The notes below the pieces were generated by a model. It was not told where the DNA came from, did no database searches, and saw only the letters and a program-made list of their open reading frames with translations. From Plantibacter sp. VKM Ac-2880 (GTDB lineage: Bacteria; Actinomycetota; Actinomycetes; Actinomycetales; Microbacteriaceae): a DNA stretch of 64,000 nt. The DNA is taken from positions 496,001-560,000 of the forward strand of contig NZ_JADKSJ010000002.1 of the NCBI RefSeq assembly GCF_015351235.1, given 5' to 3'. The translations under genes were made by a program, and so were the position numbers. Every line of letters starts with the position of its first letter. Positions within the stretch are counted from its first letter, which is position 1. Of this stretch, positions 1-8,220 are shown one piece after another.

Positions 1-683
1 TCCTGAACGAGACGGCCGGCGTGCCCGCATACCTGGGCAAGCAGGCCGCCGACATCCCGACCGTCGGGACCGTGGCCGAGCCGAACGTGCAGCTGATCGC
101 CGCGGCGAAACCCGACCTCATCATCGGCACCGAGTCGCGCCACTCGGCCCTGTACGACCAGCTGTCCGAGATCGCCCCGACGGTGTTCATGGCGACGCAG
201 ACCGACCCGTGGCGGGACAACGTCCGCTTCGTGGCCGAGGCGCTCGGCAAGCCGGACGGTGCAGACGAGCTCCTCGACGCCTACGACGCGCGCTGCGCCG
301 AGATCGCGACGAAGCACGACACCGCCGGGAAGACCGCGCAGCTCATCCGCCCGCGCGACGGCGTCCTGACGCTCTACGGCCCCACCTCCTTCGCGGGCAG
401 CACCCTCGAGTGCGCCGGGTTCACCACGCCCGAGCACGCCTGGGAGGACATCTCCCTCGACCTCTCGCCCGAGCGGATCCTCGAAGCGACCGCCGACCAG
501 GTCTTCGTGACGAGTATCGACCCCGACGACGCCTCGACCATGCCGGCCTCCCTCACCGCGAACACGGACGCGTTCCCGGAGCTGCACCTCGTCGACCAGT
601 CGTTCTGGATCACCGGTGTCGGTCCCCTCGGCGGCATGGCCGTGCTCGACGACCTCGACCGGCTGCTGTCCGCGGAGTCGTGA
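1..683 (+). CDS. Iron-siderophore ABC transporter substrate-binding protein (C-terminal part)
   Basis: The gene enters from the left edge in frame from base 3, so only about the last 226 residues are visible. They match the class III (FecB/FhuD, PeripBP_2) siderophore-binding fold: segments such as AAKPDLIIG and LSPERILEATADQVFVT are typical helix/strand pieces of the two lobes joined by a long helix. The signal peptide and lipobox lie outside the window. The stop codon overlaps the GTG start of the next permease gene (GTGA), so this is the upstream cistron of a siderophore-uptake operon. The metal chelator cannot be named. Identity is supported mainly by the two FecCD permeases that follow. 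Confidence 0.85.
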   Translation, partial: LNETAGVPAYLGKQAADIPTVGTVAEPNVQLIAAAKPDLIIGTESRHSALYDQLSEIAPTVFMATQTDPWRDNVRFVAEALGKPDGADELLDAYDARCAEIATKHDTAGKTAQLIRPRDGVLTLYGPTSFAGSTLECAGFTTPEHAWEDISLDLSPERILEATADQVFVTSIDPDDASTMPASLTANTDAFPELHLVDQSFWITGVGPLGGMAVLDDLDRLLSAES

Positions 684-1765
684 CGGACGACGTCGTGGGC
701 GGCGGCATCGCGACGGCCGAGCCGGCCGGACGGGCCCCGGTCGACGCCCGGGCTGGCGTGCGGCCGACTCACCGACGACATCGGGCCCTCCCGCTGCTCG
801 CCGGGCTCGGAGCGCTCGCGCTGGCCGTCGTCCTCTCGCTCCTCGTCGGCGCCAACCCGATCAGTCCCGACGCGGTCTGGTCGGCGCTCACCGGCGCCGG
901 CTCCGGGGAGGCACGGTTCGTCGTCTGGGATCAACGGGTGCCGCGGACCGTCGCTGCGCTCGCCGTCGGCGCCTCCCTGGGTGTCGCCGGAGCACTCATG
1001 CAGGCGTTCACCCGCAACCCCCTTGCCGACCCCGGCATCCTCGGCGTCAACGCCGGGGCCGGGTTGGCCGTGGCGGCCGGCCTGGCGTTCCTCGGTGTCA
1101 CGGCGCCGGGCGAGATCGCCTGGCTCGCCTGCGGTGGCGCGCTCGTGGTCACCCTCGTCGTGTACGCGATCGGCTCGGGTGGGCGCGAGCGGTCGTCCGC
1201 CGCCCGCCTGACCGTGACGGGTGTGGCGTTCGGCGCCGTGCTCGCCGGTCTGACGACGGGGATCGCCATCACCCACCCCGACGCCTTCGACCGCATGCGC
1301 GGCTGGAACGCGGGGAGTCTCCTCGAACGTGACCTCGGCGTCGTCGTGCCCGTGCTCCCGTTCCTCGGGGCGGGGCTCGTCCTCGCAGCGGCCAGCGCCC
1401 GCAGCCTCAACGCGATCGCCCTCGGTCCCGACGTGGCTCGCGCGCAGGGGGTCAGCGTCGGGCGGAGTCGCGTGCTGGTGCTCGCGGCGGTCACCCTCCT
1501 CGCCGGGGGCGCGACCGCGATCGCCGGGCCGATCGCCTTCGTCGGCCTCGTCGTCCCCCACCTCGTCCGGTGGACGGTCGGGAGCGATCAGCGCCGGATC
1601 CTCGCCGGCTCGGTCGTCGTCGGCTGCGTCCTCGTGCTCTGCTCCGACGTGGTCGGGCGGATCGCCGTGCTCCCCGGCGAGATGCCCGTCGGGCTCGTGA
1701 CCGCCTTCGTGGGCGCCCCCGTCCTCATCGCGCTCGCCCGACGCAGGACGGCGTCCGGGCTGTGA
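680..1765 (+). CDS. FecCD-family siderophore ABC permease, first subunit
   Basis: A 361-residue polytopic membrane protein of the FecCD/BtuC family, which forms the channel of iron-siderophore importers. The family signature is clear near residues 110-130 (QAFTRNPLADPGILGV), and the C-terminal AGPIAFVGLVVPHLVR is the conserved coupling-helix region that contacts the ATPase. About 60 residues of polar, Arg/Pro-rich sequence precede the first hydrophobic helix. I chose the GTG at 680 because it overlaps the upstream stop by four bases, a translational-coupling arrangement. Its own stop overlaps the next GTG in the same way. It should pair with the following permease as a heterodimer. No ATPase gene follows in the window. 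Confidence 0.92.
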   Translation: MTDDVVGGGIATAEPAGRAPVDARAGVRPTHRRHRALPLLAGLGALALAVVLSLLVGANPISPDAVWSALTGAGSGEARFVVWDQRVPRTVAALAVGASLGVAGALMQAFTRNPLADPGILGVNAGAGLAVAAGLAFLGVTAPGEIAWLACGGALVVTLVVYAIGSGGRERSSAARLTVTGVAFGAVLAGLTTGIAITHPDAFDRMRGWNAGSLLERDLGVVVPVLPFLGAGLVLAAASARSLNAIALGPDVARAQGVSVGRSRVLVLAAVTLLAGGATAIAGPIAFVGLVVPHLVRWTVGSDQRRILAGSVVVGCVLVLCSDVVGRIAVLPGEMPVGLVTAFVGAPVLIALARRRTASGL

Positions 1766-2790
1766 CGGCGACGCGCGAACGGGCGGCGGACGCGCTGCGC
1801 ACCAGGAATCGGCCGGCACCGCGCCTGCTCATCGTCTGCGGCGCGGCCCTGGTGGTGATCGTCGTCGCGGCGATCGCCGGTCTCGCCCTCGGCGACTACC
1901 CACTGAGCGCCGAGGAGGTGCTCGGTGTCCTCTCCGGCCGGGTCGACGGCCTGGCCCGCACCGTGGTGCTCGAGTGGCGACTGCCACGCGTGCTCGCCGC
2001 GATCGGCTTCGGCGCGGCGCTCGCCCTCTCCGGTGCGATCTTCCAGACGCTCACGCGGAACCCGCTCGCGAGCCCCGACATCATCGGTCTCGCCAACGGC
2101 TCCTTCACCGGCATGCTCGTGGCGCTCCTGCTGCTCGGCGGCGGCTGGCCGGCGCTCATGGCCGGTTCCCTGATCGGCGGCCTGGCCGCTGCGGTCGCGA
2201 TCTTCCTCCTCGCCCTCCGCCAGGGCTTGTCTGGCTTCCGCTTCATCGTCGTCGGCATCGGTGTCTCGGCCGTGCTCGCCGCGTTCAACAGCTGGCTCCT
2301 GCTCCGAGCCGACCTCGACGTCGCGCTCTTCGCCGCCGCGTGGGGTGCCGGCACCCTGAACACCGCGACCGCGACGGTGGTCTGGCCGGCGCTCGGTTGC
2401 CTGCTGGTCCTGTTCGCGCTGCTCCCGCTCGTCGCCCGTCCGCTCCGCCAGCTCGAGCTCGGTGACGACGTCGCCGCCGCGACCGGGGTGCGCCTCACCC
2501 GCGAACGCGCGCTCCTCATCGGCATGGCCGTCGCCCTCGTGAGCGCGGTGACGGCCGTGGCCGGGCCGATCGCGTTCATCGCTCTGGCTGCCCCGCAGAT
2601 CGCCCGCCGCCTGACCCGGTCACCGGGGATCCCCCTCGTCGCGACGGCGCTCGTCGGCGGGGTGCTGCTCCTCGGGTCCGACCTCGTCGCCCAACACCTG
2701 ATTCCGCTGACGGTGCCGGTGGGCGTCGTCACGGTGGTGATCGGCGGGCTCTACCTGACGCAGCTGCTCCTCCGCGAGCGCCGGCACTGA
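1762..2790 (+). CDS. FecCD-family siderophore ABC permease, second subunit
   Basis: A 342-residue paralogue of the preceding permease with the same landmarks: QTLTRNPLASPDIIGL near residue 100 and AGPIAFIALAAPQIARRL in the coupling region near residue 280. Around ten hydrophobic segments are visible. The GTG start at 1762 overlaps the previous stop (GTGA). It is the last gene of the operon on this strand. Its stop lies four bases before the end of a convergent regulator gene. An ATP-binding subunit is expected upstream of the window or elsewhere, since operons of this type often place it first or share one. Confidence 0.92.
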   Translation: MTATRERAADALRTRNRPAPRLLIVCGAALVVIVVAAIAGLALGDYPLSAEEVLGVLSGRVDGLARTVVLEWRLPRVLAAIGFGAALALSGAIFQTLTRNPLASPDIIGLANGSFTGMLVALLLLGGGWPALMAGSLIGGLAAAVAIFLLALRQGLSGFRFIVVGIGVSAVLAAFNSWLLLRADLDVALFAAAWGAGTLNTATATVVWPALGCLLVLFALLPLVARPLRQLELGDDVAAATGVRLTRERALLIGMAVALVSAVTAVAGPIAFIALAAPQIARRLTRSPGIPLVATALVGGVLLLGSDLVAQHLIPLTVPVGVVTVVIGGLYLTQLLLRERRH

Positions 2791-2794
2791 GCGG

Positions 2795-3061
2795 TCACCG
2801 CTGAGCGGTCGGCGCCGGACCCTCAGGGGCGGCCTCGAGCTCCAGCAGCTCGCCGATCTCGCAGTCGAGCGCTCGGCAGATCGCCGTCAGGGTCGAGAAC
2901 CGGATCGCCTTCGCGCGGTCGTTCTTCAACACCGACAGGTTCACCACGCTCACCCCCACGAGTTCGCTCAGGCGGGCGAGGGTGAGGCCGCGGTCGGCGA
3001 GCAACCGGTCGAGGGTGCAGTGCACCCCGGTCGCCGCGTCGTCGTCGATGGCCGGGACCAT
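2795..3061 (-). CDS. XRE-family HTH regulator (YozG/HigA-like, short)
   Basis: An 88-residue DNA-binding protein. The helix-turn-helix covers roughly residues 25-75 (LTLARLSELVGVSVVNLSVL, then RFSTLTAICRALDCEIGELL), the standard XRE/Cro layout for small regulators of the HTH_26 type, whose C-terminal helix ends with G-E-L-L-E. The ATG at 3061 overlaps the stop of the upstream DUF2975 gene (TGATG), so the two are co-transcribed and coupled. Pairing of DUF2975 membrane proteins with a small XRE regulator is a recurrent actinobacterial and firmicute arrangement. I infer that the regulator controls its own operon. The target and signal are unknown. Confidence 0.85.
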   Translation of the reverse strand: MVPAIDDDAATGVHCTLDRLLADRGLTLARLSELVGVSVVNLSVLKNDRAKAIRFSTLTAICRALDCEIGELLELEAAPEGPAPTAQR

Positions 3062-3711
3062 CAGACGAGCCCGTCGGTGTCGGCGCGCAGCCGCTCGCCG
3101 GCACGGAACGCGATCGCGAGTCCTCCGACGGCCATGGCCACGAGCACCGGGATCCACGTGAGCGGGTACGGGGTGCCCTCGACCGCGCCGTCGGTCGCGA
3201 CCGCGAGCGCGCCGTTCGAGGCCATCGTGCCGAACCAGGTGTCCGCGATCCACCCGCAGAGGATGGCGATCGAGGCGACCGAGAGCAGCCGTGCGTTGCC
3301 GGGGGCGAAGGCGTCGCCACGCAGCAGGCGGCGGAAGAACCTGAACCCACAGACGATGACGACGAGGTTCGCGATCGCCGGCAGGATCGCGGCGAGCAGG
3401 ACGCACGCGAAGGTCACGAACGGAAGGTCGGCCACGACGATCGAACCCTGGTCGACCGTGACGGCGCCGGCCGCCGCTGCGCCCGGCAGGGCCAAGTCGA
3501 CGGCGTCGAAGAACACGGGCACCCGGGTCCCGTCGGTGCCGAAGATGTCGAGCAGCCGGAGGACCAGGATGACGACGACGGCTCCTGCGGCGACGACGGC
3601 GGCACCGAGCACGGACACGAGGTCGTTGCGGTTCGAGCGCTGGGTCTTCGCGGCCTGCCAGGCAGCGTGGTCGAAGCCGGACGGCGTCGGGCGATCGGTG
3701 GAGTCGGGCAT
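3061..3711 (-). CDS. DUF2975 membrane protein
   Basis: About 216 residues with four hydrophobic segments (around residues 34-52, 100-122, 148-165 and 180-200), matching the DUF2975 family of small integral membrane proteins of unknown function. The N-terminus is uncertain. Four in-frame ATGs lie close together (3738, 3726, 3717 and 3711). I chose 3711, which gives a polar N-terminal tail before the first helix, but 3738 lies immediately below the repeat-rich promoter region and could be used. It is the first gene of a two-gene operon with the XRE regulator. The function is not known; a membrane sensor or partner of the regulator is a guess. Confidence 0.7.
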   Translation of the reverse strand: MPDSTDRPTPSGFDHAAWQAAKTQRSNRNDLVSVLGAAVVAAGAVVVILVLRLLDIFGTDGTRVPVFFDAVDLALPGAAAAGAVTVDQGSIVVADLPFVTFACVLLAAILPAIANLVVIVCGFRFFRRLLRGDAFAPGNARLLSVASIAILCGWIADTWFGTMASNGALAVATDGAVEGTPYPLTWIPVLVAMAVGGLAIAFRAGERLRADTDGLV

Positions 3712-3724
3712 GATCATCACATCC

Positions 3725-3756
3725 ATATCGATTGTCATTGGTATCGACAAACGATA
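3725..3756 (-). promoter_or_regulatory. TATCG/CGATA repeats upstream of the DUF2975-XRE operon
   Basis: The segment holds an inverted repeat TATCG-acaaa-CGATA (3742-3756) and a nearby ATATCGAT (3725-3732). Because the operon encodes its own small XRE repressor, these repeats are a reasonable autoregulatory operator. No binding evidence is visible beyond symmetry and position. Confidence 0.35.
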
Positions 3757-3799
3757 TGTCGAGATCGCCCGGAGCGCAAGACCGGCCAGGCCGCGGCGA

Positions 3800-4144
3800 T
3801 CAGCCGGACGACGTCCCGTCGAGCGCGTCGAGCTCCTCGAGCGCAGCCTCTGCCCGCTCGAGCCGCGCCGCCTCGGGCTCCTCCCACCAGGTCGGGCCAC
3901 GCTCGCCGAGCCCGTGTTTCGCGAGGCCGACCCGACGGCGTGCAGCCGCGACCGCTTCCGCATCGCCGGCGCGCTTCGCGACTCCGACCCCTGAGCGGCC
4001 TCGGCCGAGGTGCGACTGCAGCGCGGCGACGAGGTCCTCCGGCAGGCTCGGATCGGTGCGGCGCCAACGTCGGCCGTTCACCACGAACCAGTGCTCGTCC
4101 TCCACCGGTCCGCACTCCTCCGGTCCACCCGAACGACTCGTCAC
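3800..4144 (-). CDS. Small conserved actinobacterial protein (often labelled biopolymer transporter Tol)
   Basis: A 114-residue soluble, charged protein. It opens with an HWFVVNGRRWRRTDPSLPED motif, continues with AALQSHLGRGRSGV and ARRRVGLAKHGLGERGPTWW, and ends in an acidic helix of E/A/L residues. This arrangement is common in Microbacteriaceae and is frequently mislabelled as a Tol transporter, but it has no membrane segment. The GTG start is supported by a GGGAGGG ribosome-binding site four bases upstream. The function is unknown. The Arg-rich middle could bind nucleic acid, which is speculation. Confidence 0.75.
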   Translation of the reverse strand: MTSRSGGPEECGPVEDEHWFVVNGRRWRRTDPSLPEDLVAALQSHLGRGRSGVGVAKRAGDAEAVAAARRRVGLAKHGLGERGPTWWEEPEAARLERAEAALEELDALDGTSSG

Positions 4145-4167
4145 CTCACCCTCCCGGAGACGACGCA

Positions 4168-4205
4168 GGGCCCGGTCCCCCGCAGACGCGGACGGGACCG
4201 GACCC
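4168..4205 (-). terminator. Hairpin terminator after the 101-residue protein gene
   Basis: A 12-bp stem with one mismatch, GGGCCCGGTCCC (4168-4179) against GGGACCGGACCC (4194-4205), with a 14-base loop. It lies just downstream of the minus-strand gene ending at 4226 and upstream of the next minus-strand gene. There is no U-tract, as is usual in high-GC actinobacteria. Confidence 0.6.
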
Positions 4206-4225
4206 TGGTGGTCATGATCGGTCGA

Positions 4226-4531
4226 TCAGCCCTTGACGGCGTCGAGCACGCCGGCCCAGCCGAACGAGGAGATCGCGTCGGCGAACGTGGAGTCGCCGCG
4301 CCCTTCGCCGAGCTGCTTGCCGGAAGCGTCGCGGACGACGACCGTGTGGTCCTTCTCGGCCTCGGTACCGTTGCCCTCTTCGACGAAGTCGATGTGGATC
4401 TCGGTGTCGCCGAGGGTGCCGGTGACCGTGGTCGTCGCGTCCTGCTCGGTGGTCTTCGTCGTGAGGAACGGGCCGCCGCCGAGTGCCGCGAGCGCCTCGT
4501 TGATCTGGTTGATGAGCGATGAGGTGTTCAT
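4226..4531 (-). CDS. Hypothetical 101-residue protein
   Basis: I do not recognise a family. The protein starts NTSSLINQINEALAALGGGP and continues with alternating Thr/Val/Ile residues that suggest beta strands, then a C-terminal ADAISSFGWAGVLDAVKG helix. It is acidic and soluble with no signal peptide or membrane segment. A GGGAGAG ribosome-binding site sits about six bases before the ATG, and a strong hairpin terminator follows, so it is a genuine single-gene transcript. Confidence 0.6.
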   Translation of the reverse strand: MNTSSLINQINEALAALGGGPFLTTKTTEQDATTTVTGTLGDTEIHIDFVEEGNGTEAEKDHTVVVRDASGKQLGEGRGDSTFADAISSFGWAGVLDAVKG

Positions 4532-4775
4532 GTGTCTCTCCCTGCGGTCGTGAAGTGTCCAGGGTAATGAGCGGGCCGGTGATCCGCAGGAGCATGGCGC
4601 TCGCGCACGAGATGTGCGATGGGGCCGGTTCGGCCGCGCTCGGAGCAGAAGATCCCGCTCCCGTCAACGGTCGCGCCCATCCAGGTGGGCTCGCGGTGCC
4701 GAGTCGTAGGCTGCGAGCCACGCAGACCGGCACCCCGACTCCGACGGGCCGGTCGACGAGACGAAGGAGACAGCC

Positions 4776-5261
4776 ATGTCCGAAGACACCGACCCCTACA
4801 CGACCCTCAACGGCCTCCTCGCGGACTTCCGATTCGCGATGCTGACCACCGTGGACCTCGACGGCAAGCTCGTCGCCCACCCGCTCACCGTGCAGGAGCG
4901 CGAGTTCGACGGCGACCTGTGGTTCATCATCGGCAAGGACGCCTCCGCCGTGCAGCAGCTGGATGTCAACCCGAACGCCGGCGTCACGCTGAGTTCAGAC
5001 AACTCCTGGGTGTCGCTCGCCGGGACCGCGGCACTCGTCGAGGACCAGGCGAAGCTCGAGGAACTGTGGAACGGCGCGGTCGAGGCCTGGTTCCCGGACG
5101 GCCCGTCCGACCCGCGCGTCGGCCTGCTGAAGTTCTCCGCCGACAGCGCCGAGTACTGGGACAGCCCTGGCGGCAAGATCGCCACCGCCATCGCGCTCGT
5201 CAAGTCGAAGGTGACCGGCGAGACCTACGACGGTGGCGACAACGCGAAGGTCGAGCTGTAA
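4776..5261 (+). CDS. Pyridoxamine 5'-phosphate oxidase-fold (general stress protein 26-like) protein
   Basis: A 161-residue split-barrel flavin-binding protein. RFAMLTTVDLDGKLVAHPLT near residues 18-37 is the first FMN-contacting hairpin, and DGDLWFIIGKDASAVQQL and the W-x-x-L-x-G-x-A strand follow in the order seen in general stress protein 26 homologues. These proteins bind FMN or F420 and are probably involved in stress; the reaction is unknown. AAGGAG at 4764-4769 gives a strong ribosome-binding site. The gene converges on the MocR gene with an eight-base gap. It is too divergent from PdxH to be the vitamin B6 enzyme. Confidence 0.85.
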   Translation: MSEDTDPYTTLNGLLADFRFAMLTTVDLDGKLVAHPLTVQEREFDGDLWFIIGKDASAVQQLDVNPNAGVTLSSDNSWVSLAGTAALVEDQAKLEELWNGAVEAWFPDGPSDPRVGLLKFSADSAEYWDSPGGKIATAIALVKSKVTGETYDGGDNAKVEL

Positions 5262-5269
5262 GCAGCACC

Positions 5270-6682
5270 TCAAGCGCGCTCGTCCGCGAGCACCTCACCC
5301 AGGATGCGGGCCGCTTCCTCGAAGCGGTCCGCATCCTCGCCGGAGTAGTTCATCCGGATGAAGGACCCGGCCGGTTCAGCGGGGAACCACTCCGCACCGT
5401 CGGCGATGATGAGCCCGCGGCTCTCGCAGGAGCGGACCACCTGTGCCGCGTCGGTGCCGTCCGGCAGTCGCCCCCACAGGTTCAGGCCCCCGGCGGGGAC
5501 CAGCCCGAGGTGGACCGTCGGCGCGTGTTCGTCGAGGCTCGCGACGAGCCGGTCGCGTCGGGCACGCAGGCGGGGACGCAGGCCGCGGAGATGCGTCCGC
5601 CAACCGGGTTGGGTCACCACGTCGAGCGTCGCCGCCTGGAGCAGGCCGCTGATGTACATGGACTCGGCGGACCGGTCCGCCAGGATCCGATCGCGAGCCG
5701 GCCCCCTCGCGATGACGGCGGCGACCCGCAGCGACGGTGACACGCTCTTCGTCAACGACCGCAGGTAGATCACGTGTCCGTCATCATCGAGCGCGGCGAG
5801 GGGACGCGGCTCGGTGTCGATGGCGAGGTCGTGCGCCCAGTCGTCCTCGATGAGGAACGCCCCGTGGCGTCGCACGGACTCGAGGACCGCGAGCCCGGTC
5901 TCCTGCGGCCACTGCGCGCCGCTCGGGTTGGCGTAGGTCGGCTGCGTGTAGAAGGCGCGGGCTCCCGTGTCCTGGAAGGCGCGCTCCACGGCGTCCGGAT
6001 CCGGCCCGGTCGGCCCGGTCGGCACGGGCACGAGCGTGACGCCGGCCTGCTCGGCCGCGAGGATCGCACCCCAGTAGCTCGGTGACTCGATGAGCATCGG
6101 CTGCCCTGGCCCGACGAGCGCCCGGAAGATCGAACTGAGACCGCTCTGGCTGCCGGCGATCACGATGACGTCCCTGGCCGTCGCCGGGGTGACCCCGGGT
6201 GGGGTGACGGCGGCGAGTTCGGCTGCGAACCAGGCTTGGAGCCCAGGCGCTCCGGCCGCCGGCGAGCGGGTCATCGCGACATCGGTGCGGGCTGCGCGGG
6301 CGAGCGCCGCGCGGACGAGGCGTTCCGGGAGGAGTTCACGGGCGGGATATCCCGAGTGCAGCGCGATCGTATCGGGCGCGACCGACCGCTGAGCCGCGGA
6401 CAGCGCACCGGGCCGCCAGGGCAGCGCACCGAGCGCGGCCGTCTGCCATCCGTAGTCGACGGCCCGGGTCGATCGAGCCGCCCGGACGAAGGTGCCGACC
6501 CCCGGCCGGCTCTCGACGAGCCCTCGCCCGGCGAGCTGCCGCATCGCGTTCTGCACCGTGACCGGGCTCGCACCGAACTCCGCCGTCAGGGCCCGGTTCG
6601 ACGGCACCCGGGCACCGGGTGGGGCGGTCGAGATCCAGCTCGTCATGGCGGTGACGATCCGCTCGGTGCTATCGTTGTTCAT
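5270..6682 (-). CDS. MocR-type GntR/aminotransferase-fusion transcriptional regulator
   Basis: A 470-residue protein with an N-terminal GntR winged helix (residues about 8-75: PSNRALTAEFGASPVTVQNA, then GLVESRPGVGTFVRA) joined to a fold-type I aminotransferase-like domain. The PLP lysine lies in the motif YLRSLTKSVSPSLRVAAVIA, where the Lys of SLTKS is expected to form the Schiff base. MocR proteins sense PLP, GABA or related amines and usually regulate a divergent gene. Here that neighbour is a DMT exporter whose start codon overlaps this one by two bases. I infer control of that exporter; its substrate is unknown. Confidence 0.9.
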   Translation of the reverse strand: MNNDSTERIVTAMTSWISTAPPGARVPSNRALTAEFGASPVTVQNAMRQLAGRGLVESRPGVGTFVRAARSTRAVDYGWQTAALGALPWRPGALSAAQRSVAPDTIALHSGYPARELLPERLVRAALARAARTDVAMTRSPAAGAPGLQAWFAAELAAVTPPGVTPATARDVIVIAGSQSGLSSIFRALVGPGQPMLIESPSYWGAILAAEQAGVTLVPVPTGPTGPDPDAVERAFQDTGARAFYTQPTYANPSGAQWPQETGLAVLESVRRHGAFLIEDDWAHDLAIDTEPRPLAALDDDGHVIYLRSLTKSVSPSLRVAAVIARGPARDRILADRSAESMYISGLLQAATLDVVTQPGWRTHLRGLRPRLRARRDRLVASLDEHAPTVHLGLVPAGGLNLWGRLPDGTDAAQVVRSCESRGLIIADGAEWFPAEPAGSFIRMNYSGEDADRFEEAARILGEVLADERA

Positions 6683-7595
6683 GAGTCAACAGAGTAGCGT
6701 TATCGCTCCGACGCCGGTGGCGTTATCCCGTGCCGGTCTCGGCTGGGGACTCCTCGGTGTCCTAACGTTCTCGCTCACCGTCCCACTCACCAAGGTCGCG
6801 CTGACCGGGATGTCCGCGCTGTTCATCGGCTCGGCTCGCGCCGTCGTCGCAGCCCTCCTCGCCCTTCTCGTCCTGTCGACCATGCGCGCACGGCGTCCCG
6901 TCGGTGCCCAGTGGGCTCGCCTCGCCGTCGTCGCCGGCGGGGTCGTCGTCGGGTTCCCACTCCTGACCTCTTTCGCGCTCACCACGGCACCCGCTGGCCA
7001 CAGCGCCGTCCTGATCGGCCTGCTCCCCGCTGCCACCGCGGTCGCCGGGGTCGTCCGCGGCGGCGAACGCCCGTCCCGCGCGTTCTGGATCTTCGCCGGC
7101 CTGGGTGCGGTCGCCGCCGTGGGGTTCACCGCCCTGCGCACCGACGGACTCGCCCCGCTGGACTGGTCCGACCTCCTCCTCCTGGGTGCCGTCGTCGCCG
7201 CCGCGATCGGTTACGCCGAAGGCGGGTTGCTCGCCCGCGAGCTCGGCTCCTGGCAGACCATCTGCTGGGCGCTCGTCCTGGCCTCGCCGCTCATGGTGAC
7301 GCTCACCACCATCGCCTGGGTCGCGGAGCCACCGACGGCGGCACCGGTGGCCTGGCTCGCCTTCGGATACCTCGGCGTGGTCAGCATGTTCCTCGGCTTC
7401 TTCGCCTGGTACCGCGGGCTCGCGATCGGCCCCCTGTCGCGCGTCAGCCAGATCCAACTCGTCCAACCGGTGCTGAGCATCGGGTGGGCGACCCTCATCC
7501 TCCGCGAGGACCTCGACCGGGCCACCGTGCTCGGCGGCCTCGCGGTCATCCTGTGCGCCGGCCTCGCCGTCCGCACCCGCCTCGACCGGAAGTGA
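6681..7595 (+). CDS. EamA/DMT-family exporter, divergent from MocR
   Basis: A 304-residue inner-membrane protein with about ten hydrophobic helices in two EamA repeats (approximately residues 14-140 and 155-295). The conserved second-repeat motif is visible as PLSRVSQIQLVQPVLSIGWA. DMT proteins of this length export amino acids, amines or metabolites. The ATG at 6681 lacks a ribosome-binding site, but TATCGT (6670-6675) sits five bases upstream as a likely -10, so a leaderless transcript is plausible. An in-frame GTG at 6717 is the alternative start. Regulation by the divergent MocR protein is inferred. Confidence 0.88.
   Translation: MSQQSSVIAPTPVALSRAGLGWGLLGVLTFSLTVPLTKVALTGMSALFIGSARAVVAALLALLVLSTMRARRPVGAQWARLAVVAGGVVVGFPLLTSFALTTAPAGHSAVLIGLLPAATAVAGVVRGGERPSRAFWIFAGLGAVAAVGFTALRTDGLAPLDWSDLLLLGAVVAAAIGYAEGGLLARELGSWQTICWALVLASPLMVTLTTIAWVAEPPTAAPVAWLAFGYLGVVSMFLGFFAWYRGLAIGPLSRVSQIQLVQPVLSIGWATLILREDLDRATVLGGLAVILCAGLAVRTRLDRK
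6697..6727. promoter_or_regulatory. Direct repeat GCGTTATC, candidate MocR operator
   Basis: Two copies of GCGTTATC (6697-6704 and 6720-6727) lie in tandem with a 23-base period, just downstream of the overlapping divergent starts of mocR-type and EamA genes. GabR/PdxR-like MocR regulators are known to bind direct repeats spaced about two helical turns apart. The copies overlap the mocR promoter region, so autorepression is likely. This is inference from layout. Confidence 0.45.
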
Positions 7596-7602
7596 CCCCA
7601 CC

Positions 7603-8220
7603 ATGCGCCACACCCCCACGTACCTCATGACCGACGTCGACGAGGTCAAGCGCCTCATCCGCAACCACCCATGGGCGACGTTCGTGTCGCCGGCGAGCAC
7701 CGGCCTCGTCGCCTCCCACTACCCGGCGATCCTCGAGGAGGACGTCGACGGGCTGTCCATCGTCAGCCACTTCGGCCGACCGGACGAGGCCACGCACGAG
7801 CTCGGTGAGCACGAGATCCTCGTCATCATCCAGGGGCCGCACGACTACGTGTCACCGAGCTGGTACCCCGAGGGGCAGGTCATCCCGACGTGGAACCACG
7901 TGACCGCCCACCTGTACGGCACGCCGGAGCTCCTCAGCGAGGACGAGAACTACGAGATGTTGAGCAAGCTGACGGACCACTTCGAGGACTCGCGTCCGGA
8001 CGGCCGCCACCTGTCCGAGGACGAGGCGGGCACCCGGCGTGCGGCGAAGGGCACGGTCGGTCTGCGCATGCGGGTGACGCGCTTCGACGCCCGGGCGAAG
8101 CTCAGTCAGAACAAGGCGCCGGAGGTGGTCGACGACATCACCGCGCAGCTTGCCGAGCGCAATCCGGAGCTCGCCGAGGAGATGCGTCGCCAGCGTGATC
8201 TCCGGACGCCCGGCCGCTGA
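7603..8220 (+). CDS. FMN-binding protein of the PaiB family
   Basis: A 205-residue FMN_bind_2 protein with the PaiB landmarks in order: PWATFVSPASTGLVASHYPA near residue 24, a SHFGRPDEATHEL region, YVSPSWYPEG near residue 82, and VPTWNH-like IPTWNHVTAHLYG, followed by a C-terminal HFE...GLRMRVTR...LSQNK strand-helix pair. In Bacillus, PaiB was described as a negative regulator of sporulation and protease genes, but most homologues are simply flavoproteins of the split-barrel fold. It follows the DMT gene by only seven bases and is probably co-transcribed. Its 3' end overlaps the convergent second DMT gene by 83 bases. Confidence 0.85.
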   Translation: MRHTPTYLMTDVDEVKRLIRNHPWATFVSPASTGLVASHYPAILEEDVDGLSIVSHFGRPDEATHELGEHEILVIIQGPHDYVSPSWYPEGQVIPTWNHVTAHLYGTPELLSEDENYEMLSKLTDHFEDSRPDGRHLSEDEAGTRRAAKGTVGLRMRVTRFDARAKLSQNKAPEVVDDITAQLAERNPELAEEMRRQRDLRTPGR

